From: a virus
Direction: 5' to 3' (one strand)
IMG/VR virus record: IMGVR_UViG_3300041809_000290
Location: 1-56,028 of that record
DNA length: 56,028 nucleotides
Notes under the pieces: model-generated
The model's database searches: none
Told to the model about the DNA's origin: nothing
The model's input: only the letters and a program-made list of their open reading frames with translations
Shown here: in pieces, positions 21,616 through 31,774 of the stretch
How positions within the stretch are numbered: position 1 is the stretch's first letter
Layout: each line of letters begins with the position of its first letter
Position numbers and translations under genes: made by a program

Positions 21616-23334
21616 ATGGCTATAAGCAACGGTAATATTCCCTTTAACAACTTTAGTAGCGGTGGAATTTTATCAAGCCATATTATCCCAGGTGCTTACT
21701 CTCATATAGTTGCCAACGTAGGTTCGGCTGGAGTAGTGCAAGGTAACGTTGGCGTTATCATGGGTCAGTGCACGCAAGGTCAACCACAAGTACTTATGCA
21801 ATTTAATTCTCCCACCCAAGCCGAGCAGACTTTAGGTAGCGGAGAACTTTGTGATGCTGTTCGAATGGCATTCAATCCGTCCCCGAATTATACTCCGCAA
21901 GCTATATATGCCATGCGGGTAAATAGTGCAACTCAATCAACTTTGAATTTATCAAATGCTATTCCTAACGTAGTAATAGCTCTTACCAGTGCTGACTATG
22001 GTTTGATCACGCAACAAGTGAACATAACTATATCCGCCGGTACGAACGTAGGACAAAAGCTCGTTATTAACTTCCAAAACAACACCCAAACATTTGACAA
22101 TACGTATAGATCGTCTCTTACTCTAACTCACGCCACTGCCACTGTATCGATAACCACCAATAGTGGGACTAATACGATGGTATTGAGTGTGGGAACTTAC
22201 ACCATACAGCTTGCCAACTATCCAACCCTCGCTGCTCTTGCTGCTTATATAAACACTCTGACCGGATACACGGCCGTTGTGACCGCCGGTCAATCGAACG
22301 CGAGCCCTCTTCTTCTGGATAGCACTGCATCGGCGCAGAGCTTGCTCGGAGGTTATGTTTGCACTAGCAATATGCAGGCTGTTATAGATACGATTAACAA
22401 CAATTGCATTTACGCTACGGCAGTGGCTGCCAATGGCGCGAACAATAGAACCGCCCCATCCAACATCGCCACCACCTATTTCGGTACTGGTACTGACGGA
22501 ACGTACACGGCTACCGATTGGACTAATGCACTGACGGCAATGACCGCATACAATGTGAACTTCATAGCAACTCCCAATTCGAGCGCAAGTGTCTGGGCAT
22601 CGATTAGTGCACATGTAACCTCTATGTGCGCTCCTAGCGGAAGAAAGGAGCGTCAATTCCTTTGTGGAAATGCTTATGGAACTACTGATACTCAAAGGGT
22701 CACGGATGCACAAACTCTGAATAGTCAATATGGAATGTACGTGGTTCAGGGATTCACTCAGTACAATATAAACGGAATCGCAACCCAATATGGGGCCGGA
22801 TATACTGCATGTCTTCTTTTGGGGATAATTTGTTCAACTGCAATAAATATGCCCCTTACTTCAAAGACTTTAAACGTAATTTCCTTGGAAGCAAACCTTC
22901 CTACGTCCAGAGTTGAGCCGCTTCTCTCGAATGGTTGTTGCGTAGTTAACTACGACGCGAGCGGACTTCCCAAGATAGTTCGTCAACTTAATTCGTATCA
23001 GACGGCCAACTTACTTTGGAACGAGTGGAGTTCAGTGCGAGAAATGAATTATGTTTCGCTCGACCTTCGAAATTACCTACAGAATCTTTATGTCGGGCAA
23101 CCTGGGTCTAACTTCTCACAGGGTGTTATCATAGGGGCGGTAACTGCTCGTTTAAAGTACTATGTCTCTCAAGGAATCTTCACGGCTGATAACACTGGAA
23201 AGTCATTCTGGAATATTCAAATATCGTTGAATGGATCGGTTCTTACTATAGACTACGATGCCTATATAACTTTGCCAATCAACTTCGTGTTTCTCACTCA
23301 ACACTTCCACGATGTCGTTCAGGCCGTGTCTTAA
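21616..23334 (+). CDS. tail sheath protein
   Basis: 572 residues from ATG 21616 (GGTGGAGGAATAAA upstream). The N-terminal part has a strand-rich start typical of sheath proteins (SSHIIPGAYSHIVANVGS). A large central domain follows with low charge. The C-terminal domain has the sheath pattern VREMNYVSLDLRNYLQNLYVG, NFSQGVIIGAVTARL and a final strand segment ITLPINFVFLTQHF. The sheath contracts to drive the tube into the host. Followed directly by the tube gene, as in other myoviruses. Confidence 0.92.
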   Translation: MAISNGNIPFNNFSSGGILSSHIIPGAYSHIVANVGSAGVVQGNVGVIMGQCTQGQPQVLMQFNSPTQAEQTLGSGELCDAVRMAFNPSPNYTPQAIYAMRVNSATQSTLNLSNAIPNVVIALTSADYGLITQQVNITISAGTNVGQKLVINFQNNTQTFDNTYRSSLTLTHATATVSITTNSGTNTMVLSVGTYTIQLANYPTLAALAAYINTLTGYTAVVTAGQSNASPLLLDSTASAQSLLGGYVCTSNMQAVIDTINNNCIYATAVAANGANNRTAPSNIATTYFGTGTDGTYTATDWTNALTAMTAYNVNFIATPNSSASVWASISAHVTSMCAPSGRKERQFLCGNAYGTTDTQRVTDAQTLNSQYGMYVVQGFTQYNINGIATQYGAGYTACLLLGIICSTAINMPLTSKTLNVISLEANLPTSRVEPLLSNGCCVVNYDASGLPKIVRQLNSYQTANLLWNEWSSVREMNYVSLDLRNYLQNLYVGQPGSNFSQGVIIGAVTARLKYYVSQGIFTADNTGKSFWNIQISLNGSVLTIDYDAYITLPINFVFLTQHFHDVVQAVS

Positions 23335-23394
23335 AGGGACTGATATGATGTTACTCCTGAACGAATATGGCAAATAAAGAAAGGAGAGTAAATT

Positions 23395-23871
23395 ATGACC
23401 AAGCTCGTGGCCGGGGGTAGTGAGGTACAGATTCAAATCATCCAAAACGCAAGCGGGCCTGCCATCCCCCTCGGCCTTGTGACTGGAGCCTCATTCGATG
23501 AGGACTTCGGAATACAAGGTGCTAGGGTAATCGGATATTTAGGCCCAGTATCGTATGATTCTCAGGATTATTCGTGCATGATTAATCTAGGGACTTACGT
23601 TCCTCAAACTCAGGGATCTAGCAATTCGAATGCTCCTTACCCTGATGGAGGACAAAAGACCCTCGCGGATTATCTTCCGACTCGTGCACAAATTCAATCG
23701 AACAACGGAGTTCCTGGAGGGTTTAATACTTTACAGTTTGTAAATACGGCTACTGGAGCTATAGTAAATCAGTTTGAAAATGTGATAATAGCAAGCGATG
23801 GTACTCAAATATCTCCCAATAGTTACCTAACGAACAACGTTAGGCTTATGGCCGTCGAACGTTCAATATAA
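23395..23871 (+). CDS. tail tube protein
   Basis: 158 residues; GAAAGGAGAGTAAATT before the ATG. Strand-rich with the tube-type N-terminal half (VTGASFDEDFGIQGARVIGYLGPVSYDSQDYSC). Size and position right after the sheath and before the tail chaperones fit the contractile tail tube. Confidence 0.85.
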   Translation: MTKLVAGGSEVQIQIIQNASGPAIPLGLVTGASFDEDFGIQGARVIGYLGPVSYDSQDYSCMINLGTYVPQTQGSSNSNAPYPDGGQKTLADYLPTRAQIQSNNGVPGGFNTLQFVNTATGAIVNQFENVIIASDGTQISPNSYLTNNVRLMAVERSI

Positions 23872-23881
23872 GGAGTAAATC

Positions 23882-24250
23882 ATGTCCACTTCATTTGGTG
23901 AAGAGAAAACTTATACAATAGGAAGAACGATTCTTAAAGAGAGTGATCTGAAAATAAAATTCACTTATAATGACGAAGTATTTACCCTTCATTATCCCAA
24001 CCCTGGCGAAAAGGCTCTGATAGAAGTGGACGTAGCCAGAAGACTTAGCGGGGTTCCTAGAGATTCTGTAGACCCTGAACAAGCGTCTCTTATAACGGCC
24101 ACTTGCTATGTGTCAGATTTATATATAAAGGACGAATGTCCCGAGTGGTTTAAACCTTGGGAATGCTACGATGAAATGTTAATTGCAAAGTTGTATAGGG
24201 AATACCTTAGCTTTCGAGACAAATTACAAAACAGATTTAGCAAACCTTGA
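23882..24250 (+). CDS. tail assembly chaperone, short form (gpG-like)
   Basis: 122 residues with AAGGAGTAAATC upstream. Between tube and tape measure, where phages encode a pair of chaperones that coat the tape measure during tail assembly. It ends with a TGA at 24248 inside a second open frame (+1) that continues without its own start. The codon before the stop is CCT, then TGA C, a context that can give +1 shifting. Confidence 0.85.
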   Translation: MSTSFGEEKTYTIGRTILKESDLKIKFTYNDEVFTLHYPNPGEKALIEVDVARRLSGVPRDSVDPEQASLITATCYVSDLYIKDECPEWFKPWECYDEMLIAKLYREYLSFRDKLQNRFSKP

Positions 24251-24560
24251 CTATGATAAGGCGGCAGAATTAAATGCGATTGACATTTGGATATGCTTAC
24301 ATTTTAGGAAGCTGCCGACTGAGAAGGTAGTTCAGGACCTTAGTGATGAAGCTAAGATCCTACTATTCAAGGGATTTTTAAATGCTCCAAGTCGTGAAGA
24401 ACTTCAATTGCTTTATGCTAAGCAATTACAGAACGAAAAGGAGCAGTTTGCAAATGAATCATTAAGAAAGATGGGATATTCTGACGCACAAATTAAAGAG
24501 ATAAGGGAAGAGTTAAGAACCAGACCGGTAGAAATCGACCCTTATCTTGTAGGTGGTTAA
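24183..24560 (+). CDS. tail assembly chaperone, frameshift extension (gpT-like part)
   Basis: Open in the +1 frame relative to the chaperone; it has no ATG and no ribosome binding site near its beginning (only a TTG at 24183). It overlaps the first gene by 68 bases. If shifting happens at CCT TGA C (24245-24251), the fusion is 122 plus 103 residues, joining KP to DYDKAAELNAIDIW. An alternative site is TTT CGA at 24212. The extension is helical and charged (LLYAKQLQNEKEQFANESLRKM), like gpT parts. Most phages use -1; here the geometry needs +1 or -2. Confidence 0.8.
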   Translation: MQSCIGNTLAFETNYKTDLANLDYDKAAELNAIDIWICLHFRKLPTEKVVQDLSDEAKILLFKGFLNAPSREELQLLYAKQLQNEKEQFANESLRKMGYSDAQIKEIREELRTRPVEIDPYLVGG

Positions 24561-24561
24561 T

Positions 24562-26505
24562 ATGCCTGATATAGTCGCCCGTATAGTATTACAAGCTTCA
24601 GGTGGTAATCAGGCCGCTAACGAAATTAAGAAAGTTGGTGAAGCTGCACGCGAAGCTCGACGTGATTCTGCGGGGGGATTTGGAGCATCCATCGGTGGCA
24701 ACGCCGGTGGAGGAGGTTACGAGCGGTCTTCCTCTGGATTATATATACCTAGTGGCATGGACGCTCTACGACAAGAACACAAAGAGTTTCTTGACATCAC
24801 TAGAAAATATGGAAAAAAAAATCCGACTAAAGCACCTGAAAGAAATGTTGGTGCGGGACGCGCAAGCGACGGGCGAGAAAACACAGGATTCGGATTTATT
24901 CGTGGTGCCGCTCAAGGAGTAGAAGACATCGGATCTGGAGATTTAATAGGCGGAGCAGGAACGGGAATAGCTGGATTATCAAGAATGTTGGGTGGCGCTG
25001 CCGGCGCCATTGCTCTTGCTGCCGGACTTAGCATATATGCGGGAAATAAACTAGCTACTAATTCTACTGAGTGGGGAGGGCAATTTAATAAATCTAGTGC
25101 TAGATTAGGCTATAATTTGTCTGATCTTGTTGGAATAGGTAAGAATTTTAAATCTGGTATGGTTGGAAAAGCTCAAGGAACTGGTATGGGCGACCAGATA
25201 CTCCAATTTATGAATGCATTAGGAGAATTTGGTGGATCTAAAATAAAAGAATCTGATTTATTTAATACGGATAAATCAAATCATGCCAATGTTTTGTCTC
25301 AAGCATTTTATGAAGGTGTTGATCCAACAATACAAGCTCGATATATTGCTCTTAAACAGCATGGTGGAATGGGTTATGGAGAACTATTTGGAACTAATGG
25401 TAGAAATGGAATTTCTGATATGCCAGGAATTTCACAAGCAAACAAAGGAAGATTTATAACAGATATTAGTAATATAGTTGAACAAGCAATGTCGATGGGA
25501 ATTAAGAAAGGGTCTTCAACTTTGCTTAGTCAATCCTATGCCGTTGGAATAAACAATCTAATGCAATTTGGACATGCTTCTATAGAAGGAGCGGAATCAA
25601 TATATAATAAACAAATTGGATTTCAAAGATCCATTGGTGGTGGCATTAAATCGGCCGAGCAAGCTTGGTCTTTTATGCAATTCAGAAGGAATGGCGACAG
25701 TTACACCGATACGTTGATGAGAGCTATGAACGCCAGTCCTGATGAAACATATGAAAGAATAAGAACAATGTTTCCTAATGATATAGATGGACAAAGAATT
25801 GCTCTAATGCAAACTTTAGGAGTCAATGTAGAAGAGGCACAGAGAATAATTGATTCTCATATGGGATCGGAAGAAGCAGCTAATCGTAAAATGGATCGTA
25901 ATATTCCATCTATAAATGCTGCGAAAATTTTGACATTGACTCCTCCTGATGTTGGATCAGATTATTTACGAAATCAACGATCAACAGAAGGGGGTCTAAA
26001 GGCTATAGGAGAAGCGCTATCTAATGTATTTGGAAATGTCCGAGAATCAATAGCTCACCCTTATGACAACAGAATGTCCACTCCCGTTGGAAGGGTTGTT
26101 TCGTCGTTAAGAGACATGAATTGGTCAGTGGGATTACCGTCCGCATTATCACAGGCATATAATAAAACAAAAGTCATACCTGGGTCTGCAATGGAGGATC
26201 TGTCCGCGCAAATGAGCCTCTACAATACAAAGCAACTTCCTGATAGTTATTTAAATATGAAAGGGGCAGGTGGAAAGACAGAATCAAGTGCGTTTGCTAC
26301 TTTAAACAATTTATTTAAGAATGTACCCGATTTATTTACTAATAAGATAGACCAGAAGGAATTCCAAACAAACTTAATGCAAGGTCAGAAGCCTGATTAT
26401 ATACCTGATATGATTTCTGTGCTTAATGAATTGCGAAGTGAACTTCGAACTCATTATCATCAGACGGTGACTGATGAGGGTAGAGTTCAGGTGGAATCCA
26501 AATGA
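24562..26505 (+). CDS. tail tape measure protein
   Basis: 647 residues from ATG 24562 (AGGTGGTTAAT upstream). Gly/Ala-rich N-terminus, a hydrophobic Gly/Ala segment (residues about 135-165, LGGAAGAIALAAGLSIYAG) and long helical stretches. Position after the chaperones is diagnostic. By the usual 0.15 nm per residue the tail would be near 95-100 nm, an inference. Fairly short for a myovirus. Confidence 0.85.
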   Translation: MPDIVARIVLQASGGNQAANEIKKVGEAAREARRDSAGGFGASIGGNAGGGGYERSSSGLYIPSGMDALRQEHKEFLDITRKYGKKNPTKAPERNVGAGRASDGRENTGFGFIRGAAQGVEDIGSGDLIGGAGTGIAGLSRMLGGAAGAIALAAGLSIYAGNKLATNSTEWGGQFNKSSARLGYNLSDLVGIGKNFKSGMVGKAQGTGMGDQILQFMNALGEFGGSKIKESDLFNTDKSNHANVLSQAFYEGVDPTIQARYIALKQHGGMGYGELFGTNGRNGISDMPGISQANKGRFITDISNIVEQAMSMGIKKGSSTLLSQSYAVGINNLMQFGHASIEGAESIYNKQIGFQRSIGGGIKSAEQAWSFMQFRRNGDSYTDTLMRAMNASPDETYERIRTMFPNDIDGQRIALMQTLGVNVEEAQRIIDSHMGSEEAANRKMDRNIPSINAAKILTLTPPDVGSDYLRNQRSTEGGLKAIGEALSNVFGNVRESIAHPYDNRMSTPVGRVVSSLRDMNWSVGLPSALSQAYNKTKVIPGSAMEDLSAQMSLYNTKQLPDSYLNMKGAGGKTESSAFATLNNLFKNVPDLFTNKIDQKEFQTNLMQGQKPDYIPDMISVLNELRSELRTHYHQTVTDEGRVQVESK

Positions 26506-28016
26506 GTAATGCCGACACAAAATATGGAGGGTCTTCCAGCGGTCCGGGAGCTATATATCGTAAGACCAAGGTAGAGGTTACGTGGGTAGCTTGGGATTGG
26601 GACTCAAATCAACCCAAAGACCCTAAAGATATAACTATAATGGCACTATCATTTCAATGGCTAAAATCAATTAAAAATCCAGCTTCTCGATGTGTACTAA
26701 CGATGCTACCACAATTCTCTGACAGTAATTACTTGGATTTAATGAATCCTATGGACGTTATACAGATATATGAGTTTGATACTTTAAAGTTTCAGGGATA
26801 TATAACTAGAATCGGTGCATCAGGAGAGATACTTCCGGATGGAACTCCAAGTCGCAGGGTGTCTCTTTATATATCGTCATTTGGAGAATTAATATCTAAT
26901 GCAAATCTTGGGGTTTCGTTGTTCCTACAAAGTGGATGGAATAGCGTTCCTGGCGGAACTTATGTTAAGGTGGGAGTACAAATAGCACAATTTGTTGCAT
27001 CACTAGCAACCGTTATGAACAATAACCAGCCATATTCCTCGGCACTTATTTCGGTTATCGATGAATGGCTTAACTTTGTTAGCGAGGTCGGCGCTCCTAG
27101 TTTCGTAACATATTTCAATTATTGGATAAACTACCAAACTGGAATGGTTGGTCAAGCTATATATAATACTCCAAGCGATCCATACTTATTTAGTCCTCAA
27201 GATAATAACATAAATCTATTGCAGATAATATATAAATATACACAAATGCCATTTAATGAACTATTTATGGATTGTGGGCCTCGTAAAATATACAGTGAGA
27301 CAGACCCATTATTATCAAATGTAGTATCAACTGACTTAGTTAATAATTATGATTATTTAATAAATAGGGCTACTCTATTCGATGGAACAATAAACGATTA
27401 TGGAACCACATGCAATTTGTGGTCTAAATTAATTGATAAAGTCGTTCCATCCTCCTATATTAAAAGATTTGATCTAAATAAAACTATGGAGGAAAGCTAT
27501 TCCTTATATTTAGTGGCACCGGCCATATTTAATCCAGAAGATTTTGCTCTAATCGCGATGGGAACTCCAGTTATAGACCCTGTTGCCCTCAATAAATATT
27601 TACTTCGAGAACTTCATCAGAACTTATTTTATAAATCCAATATGCCATATCCAAGATATCAAGATTTACAATTGTTAAATGATTCTACACCTATAACGAT
27701 TATACAAGAATCAAAATATAAAGCACAGACATTAATGAATTGGTTTCAATATAACGATCAATTTTTATCTGGAGTCGTTAGAATAGAAGTTCCTAGCGAT
27801 GAGACAATAGACCCTAGAATAGGCGAGAAGATTAGCTTTGATAACATTAATGATGCCTATTTTTATGTAGAAGGAGTGTCTCACACTTGGACTTATGGAG
27901 GGGAAATAACTTCTGATTTAACGCTAACAAGAGGATTTGGAATTAATGGTCCAATAAGTCTCAAGGATAAGATATTTAAGAGAGGCATATTTGCCTTGGG
28001 GAATGGATTCTCATGA
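26502..28016 (+). CDS. baseplate hub protein (gp27/gpD-like)
   Basis: 504 residues, starts in the previous stop (ATGA). Strand-rich start (VEVTWVAWDWD, a SFQWLKSIKNPASRCVLTM segment), a large middle, and a C-terminal part VPSDETIDPRIGEKISF...FYVEGVSHTWTYGG, as in hub proteins of the T4 gp27 / P2 gpD fold, which end in strands that present the spike. Next to the spike gene. Confidence 0.72.
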   Translation: MSNADTKYGGSSSGPGAIYRKTKVEVTWVAWDWDSNQPKDPKDITIMALSFQWLKSIKNPASRCVLTMLPQFSDSNYLDLMNPMDVIQIYEFDTLKFQGYITRIGASGEILPDGTPSRRVSLYISSFGELISNANLGVSLFLQSGWNSVPGGTYVKVGVQIAQFVASLATVMNNNQPYSSALISVIDEWLNFVSEVGAPSFVTYFNYWINYQTGMVGQAIYNTPSDPYLFSPQDNNINLLQIIYKYTQMPFNELFMDCGPRKIYSETDPLLSNVVSTDLVNNYDYLINRATLFDGTINDYGTTCNLWSKLIDKVVPSSYIKRFDLNKTMEESYSLYLVAPAIFNPEDFALIAMGTPVIDPVALNKYLLRELHQNLFYKSNMPYPRYQDLQLLNDSTPITIIQESKYKAQTLMNWFQYNDQFLSGVVRIEVPSDETIDPRIGEKISFDNINDAYFYVEGVSHTWTYGGEITSDLTLTRGFGINGPISLKDKIFKRGIFALGNGFS

Positions 28017-28651
28017 GAAACACAAATGTAGGTCAAGCTTATTCGAGTAGGTCTATTGCGAGGGCATCTCAGTCTGGAATAGAATTTCTGCAAAAACTTC
28101 CTCATTCAGACAAAGTTGAAGTCACTCTTTGTGTAGTAAATGCAGTTAATCCTCAAGAAATGACTTGTGATTTGGTCACTTCAAACGGATCGATAAAACA
28201 GCATGTTCCGATACTTGCTAAATGTGGATTAGATGACGCAACGGCTTCACAAATATGGGGAGAGTTCGAACTTCCCGCGGTACACAGTACTGTCGTGGTC
28301 CTATTTATTTTGGGTAAGGAATCGTTCCCTGTAATAATTGGAACATTATATCCGTTCGCCACTAATTTATTTCAAGCAGGACAGACACCTGTTAATAGTT
28401 CTAGCAAACAATTTACAAAGTCTTTACTTCAAAAAGGTCTTGATGCAAAAACTTATAGAAGGATATTTAAGAGTGGTACTTCTATTGAGGTACAATCGAA
28501 TGGTACAATAGTAGTAGAGACTCCTAGTGGAGGATACTTTGAACTTAACGAAACAAACCAGACGTTTGTAGTAAAAGATGCCCAAGGAAATATAATACAA
28601 TCTAGTGGGACTTCAATAACGTTGAACGGAAATTTGACGGTGAGCCAATGA
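28013..28651 (+). CDS. baseplate spike protein (gpV/gp45-like)
   Basis: 212 residues, start overlapping the hub stop. OB-fold type pattern (DKVEVTLCVVNAVNPQEMTCDL, ...ILAKCGLDDATASQIWGEFELPAVHSTVVVLFILG), then a C-terminal repetitive strand region (SIEVQSNGTIVVETPSGGYFEL, ...TSITLNGNLTV) as in the triple beta-helix needle of gpV-type spikes that pierce the outer membrane. Suggests a Gram-negative host. Confidence 0.8.
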   Translation: MRNTNVGQAYSSRSIARASQSGIEFLQKLPHSDKVEVTLCVVNAVNPQEMTCDLVTSNGSIKQHVPILAKCGLDDATASQIWGEFELPAVHSTVVVLFILGKESFPVIIGTLYPFATNLFQAGQTPVNSSSKQFTKSLLQKGLDAKTYRRIFKSGTSIEVQSNGTIVVETPSGGYFELNETNQTFVVKDAQGNIIQSSGTSITLNGNLTVSQ

Positions 28652-29019
28652 AGAAGTTGTTTGATGCAAATGGAACTTTCTCTTATGGTTCCAATGTATA
28701 CGGAAGTGTGCAGCCTTCCGTTGTTTCAAGTCCGTCCACAAAAGTTAAGTCCCAAGGAAAACAACTTAATTTTGGACCATTAAACATATTAATTCCGGCT
28801 GGTATTACGGATGTGTCAGGATGTTCTTCTACGTCTCCCACACCTGCTACTATTAATCCGGGATCTACAAAAATAAAATCTGGAGCAGCTTTCGCGGTGT
28901 TAGATGGGGACAGCGTGAACGTTTCCGGAGTTGCTGGATTGAATGGTGGAAGTGCTTGTACTTTACAGACGTTTTCTGTTACGGCAAAAGCAAGTCAGAT
29001 AAAGACACAAGGTAATTAA
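28648..29019 (+). CDS. possible spike-tip (PAAR-like) or baseplate protein
   Basis: 123 residues, overlapping the spike stop. Gly/Ser/Thr/Pro-rich with strand repeats (LNILIPAGITDVSGC, SGAAFAVLDGDSVNVSGV) and two Cys. Such short proteins encoded next to the spike often cap its tip. No His ligands of a classical PAAR are seen, so this is tentative. Confidence 0.5.
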   Translation: MKKLFDANGTFSYGSNVYGSVQPSVVSSPSTKVKSQGKQLNFGPLNILIPAGITDVSGCSSTSPTPATINPGSTKIKSGAAFAVLDGDSVNVSGVAGLNGGSACTLQTFSVTAKASQIKTQGN

Positions 29020-30693
29020 ATGAGCGACAATCTTTTGATAAAGAGCTTCCTCTTCGAAGTCGTTCATACTCAAGATAGCACCATTTTGTCCTCATTTACA
29101 CTAGTTCTTCCTCCTCAACGATTAACCATTAGGGAACCGCAACGAGTTAGTATTGTAAAGACGTTTGGAAATGCTTTTGTAGATGACTATGGCGCTGACA
29201 ATATAGAAATGACGATTAGTGGCATGTCAGGTACAGCGTTGGCGCTTCCTACATTTCAACCTTCTGGTCAGGCTGCACAGAATCCTATTGTTATAACTGG
29301 AGATCAGCAAAATCCTGGAAATTCACAAACTACTGGTGTAACTGCGGTTCCAGCTTCCACATTAAATAACAATCAAGGATTTACTTCACAATCTGCATTT
29401 TATACATTCCGTGATTCCATAATTAGATATAAAGACAATGTTGATTTTGATCAGTATGAACTAAGAGTATACGATTTGGGAGATGGCCAAGCTTACAAAT
29501 GTATTTTGCTGGATTTCACCTTAGATCGTACATCAGATTTACCGTTTAGATATCCGTTCACCATTCGGCTTTTTGTTTATGCTAGAATGGGAACCAAAGA
29601 TGTTGCTAAAGCTACTCCTATATCCACTGCAAAGAACCCCATATTTTCATTAACAAATATAACTAATGCCTTAAATTCGATGAACAATGCGTTCCCATTA
29701 TTTCAAACAATTCAAAATATAAAGAATCAGGTATCTTTGATAACTCAACAAGTATCACAATTGGAAGGGGCTTTTACCAATTGGTTAAGTGAAGGCCAGT
29801 CTGTAATTGAGTCTCCATTGTGGCTGGCAAAGACATTGATTGCTTCGTTTAAGCAACTTAATGAATTTGTATACTCTGCGTATACAATGGGTCTTATGAC
29901 TGTTCAAAGCTACATGAGTGCAAAGGAAGTTATAAACGATCAGTGGGAAAATGCTCTTAGTGTTTATGGGTATGCGATAAGTAATACCCCATCTTCGACC
30001 GCATCTCTTGTACTGTCTACTCTTAAAGGAATGGATTATACAACGAATCCTTCAGTTCCATTGCCGACATCAAATACAATTAATTTTACTTATACCGGTC
30101 TTTTACAATACACTGTTCAGGGAGCCGACACATTACAGAGCATTGCACAATCTCAATTGGGAAATTCTAATGACTGGATATATATTGCCTGGGTTAATCC
30201 TGGAATAGCCTCAAATGCCGATCTTGTAGTAGGATCTAAAATATTCATACCTATTCAAAAGAGTCAACAAAACGTAGCAAAAGATCAATTTATTATATCT
30301 GAAAATATTCAGACCGATACGTATGGCACTGATATAATGTTAGACTCTCAGGGAAATATCATAGTTTCTGAGGGTGGGGACCTAGCAGTAATTTCTGGAA
30401 TGAAGAATCTACTCCAGGCATTAAACATAAGATTGAATACACTTGCCGGTAGCATGATAAAACAAACGGCATTTGGTTTAGTCAATTCAGTCGGATTACC
30501 CGGTACAGCATATGCATTAAATTATGCGGTAGTTAACTTTAAGGACACTTTAATTCAAGATCCTAGAGTTGCTAGTGTTAGCAACGTACAAGCCAATACT
30601 CAGGGCGACGCTATATTCATGTCAGCAAATATAACTCCCGTTAGTGGGGATTACACACTTCCGATAAATACGTCCATAGGATTAGGAGTTTAA
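29020..30693 (+). CDS. baseplate protein: LysM (gp53-like) plus gp25-like fusion
   Basis: 557 residues. N-terminal strands (SFLFEVVHTQDSTILSSFTLVLPPQRL), central helical segment, a LysM-type module near residues 365-412 (YTVQGADTLQSIAQSQLG...WVNPGI...VVGSKIFIP), then a C-terminal gp25/GPW-like wedge domain (GTDIMLDSQGNIIVSEGGDLAVISGMKNLLQALNIRLNT). LysM is common in tail proteins that connect tube and baseplate; gp25 is a wedge protein with lysozyme-like name only. Having both in one chain is a fusion, since they are usually separate genes. Confidence 0.8.
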   Translation: MSDNLLIKSFLFEVVHTQDSTILSSFTLVLPPQRLTIREPQRVSIVKTFGNAFVDDYGADNIEMTISGMSGTALALPTFQPSGQAAQNPIVITGDQQNPGNSQTTGVTAVPASTLNNNQGFTSQSAFYTFRDSIIRYKDNVDFDQYELRVYDLGDGQAYKCILLDFTLDRTSDLPFRYPFTIRLFVYARMGTKDVAKATPISTAKNPIFSLTNITNALNSMNNAFPLFQTIQNIKNQVSLITQQVSQLEGAFTNWLSEGQSVIESPLWLAKTLIASFKQLNEFVYSAYTMGLMTVQSYMSAKEVINDQWENALSVYGYAISNTPSSTASLVLSTLKGMDYTTNPSVPLPTSNTINFTYTGLLQYTVQGADTLQSIAQSQLGNSNDWIYIAWVNPGIASNADLVVGSKIFIPIQKSQQNVAKDQFIISENIQTDTYGTDIMLDSQGNIIVSEGGDLAVISGMKNLLQALNIRLNTLAGSMIKQTAFGLVNSVGLPGTAYALNYAVVNFKDTLIQDPRVASVSNVQANTQGDAIFMSANITPVSGDYTLPINTSIGLGV

Positions 30694-30694
30694 T

Positions 30695-31774
30695 ATGGGA
30701 TATCCTGTTAAAACATTTGATCAAATAGTTGCAAGCATGATTGCTTATATAGTGGCAAACTCCACCACTATAACTGACTTTAATGCCGGATCAATAATTA
30801 GGTCGTTTTGTGAGGCAACAGGTCTTGTGGGAGAAGAGATATATGTGGCTTTATATTTGGGATTCCAAAGACAACTTGCAAACATTCCACAGTATGTATT
30901 TAATTTAGTTCAAAAGGTCGGAACAGTCGCTTCCGTGAACTTAGTATTTGGATGTTCTGTGTCTGCTCCTCAGGCTTACCCAATACCGATAGGAACTCAG
31001 GTACAGACTGCATCTGGAATAGTATTTAGTACAACTTCTGCTGGAAGTATTCCTCAAGGATCTACCGTATCCGGTTCTATTCCCGCAGTATCTAATGCGA
31101 TAGGTTATTCAAATAATGTTGCCGCTAACACTCTTACTTCTTTAATAGGAAGCGTCAACGGAATTAACTCCGTTACTAATCCTAATTCCGCTACGGGAGG
31201 AACCGATTCGGAGACTCCTTACCAATATAACCAAAGGTTCCAGGCTTATATAGAAGGATTGGGAGTATCAAATATAGCTGGTTTAATATTTGGTGCTCTT
31301 TCTGTTACTGGAATAACCTCCGCCTCTGTTATAGAGAACTTTCCGCCAGTATCAAATGTAAACGTAAGTTTATACATTGATAATGGACAAGTGGGTGGAG
31401 TTAGTGCTGCGACTATAGCTCAAGTTCAATCCATAATAAATGGAAATGGAAGCACTTCAAATCCAGGGTATAGAGCAGCTGGAGTAAATGTGGTTGTTTA
31501 TGCACCTTCGATTGTAACTATCAATGTGGTAGGAACGGTTCATTTAATATCTGGAGCAAATCAAACGGTCGTATTTAATAGTATAAATACAGCTTTGACA
31601 AACTATATTAATTCATTAGGAGTGGGAGCAAACGTAATATACAATGAACTAATATCGGCAGTAATGGGAGTATATGGAGTTGCAAATTGCGTGATATCTT
31701 CCCCATCAAGCGACACCACTATTCTTCCTTCACAGGTTGGAAGAGTTGGCACTATAACATTTACTCCTAATTGA
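30695..31774 (+). CDS. baseplate J-like wedge protein (gp6/Mu gp47-like)
   Basis: 359 residues; GGAG upstream. Start TFDQIVASMIAYIVANSTTITDFNAGSIIRSFCEATG is the typical J-family N-terminus, followed by the mid motif GGTDSETPYQYNQRF and strand-rich C-terminus. Wedge protein forming the baseplate ring. Order after the gp25-like gene is conserved in myoviruses. Confidence 0.88.
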   Translation: MGYPVKTFDQIVASMIAYIVANSTTITDFNAGSIIRSFCEATGLVGEEIYVALYLGFQRQLANIPQYVFNLVQKVGTVASVNLVFGCSVSAPQAYPIPIGTQVQTASGIVFSTTSAGSIPQGSTVSGSIPAVSNAIGYSNNVAANTLTSLIGSVNGINSVTNPNSATGGTDSETPYQYNQRFQAYIEGLGVSNIAGLIFGALSVTGITSASVIENFPPVSNVNVSLYIDNGQVGGVSAATIAQVQSIINGNGSTSNPGYRAAGVNVVVYAPSIVTINVVGTVHLISGANQTVVFNSINTALTNYINSLGVGANVIYNELISAVMGVYGVANCVISSPSSDTTILPSQVGRVGTITFTPN

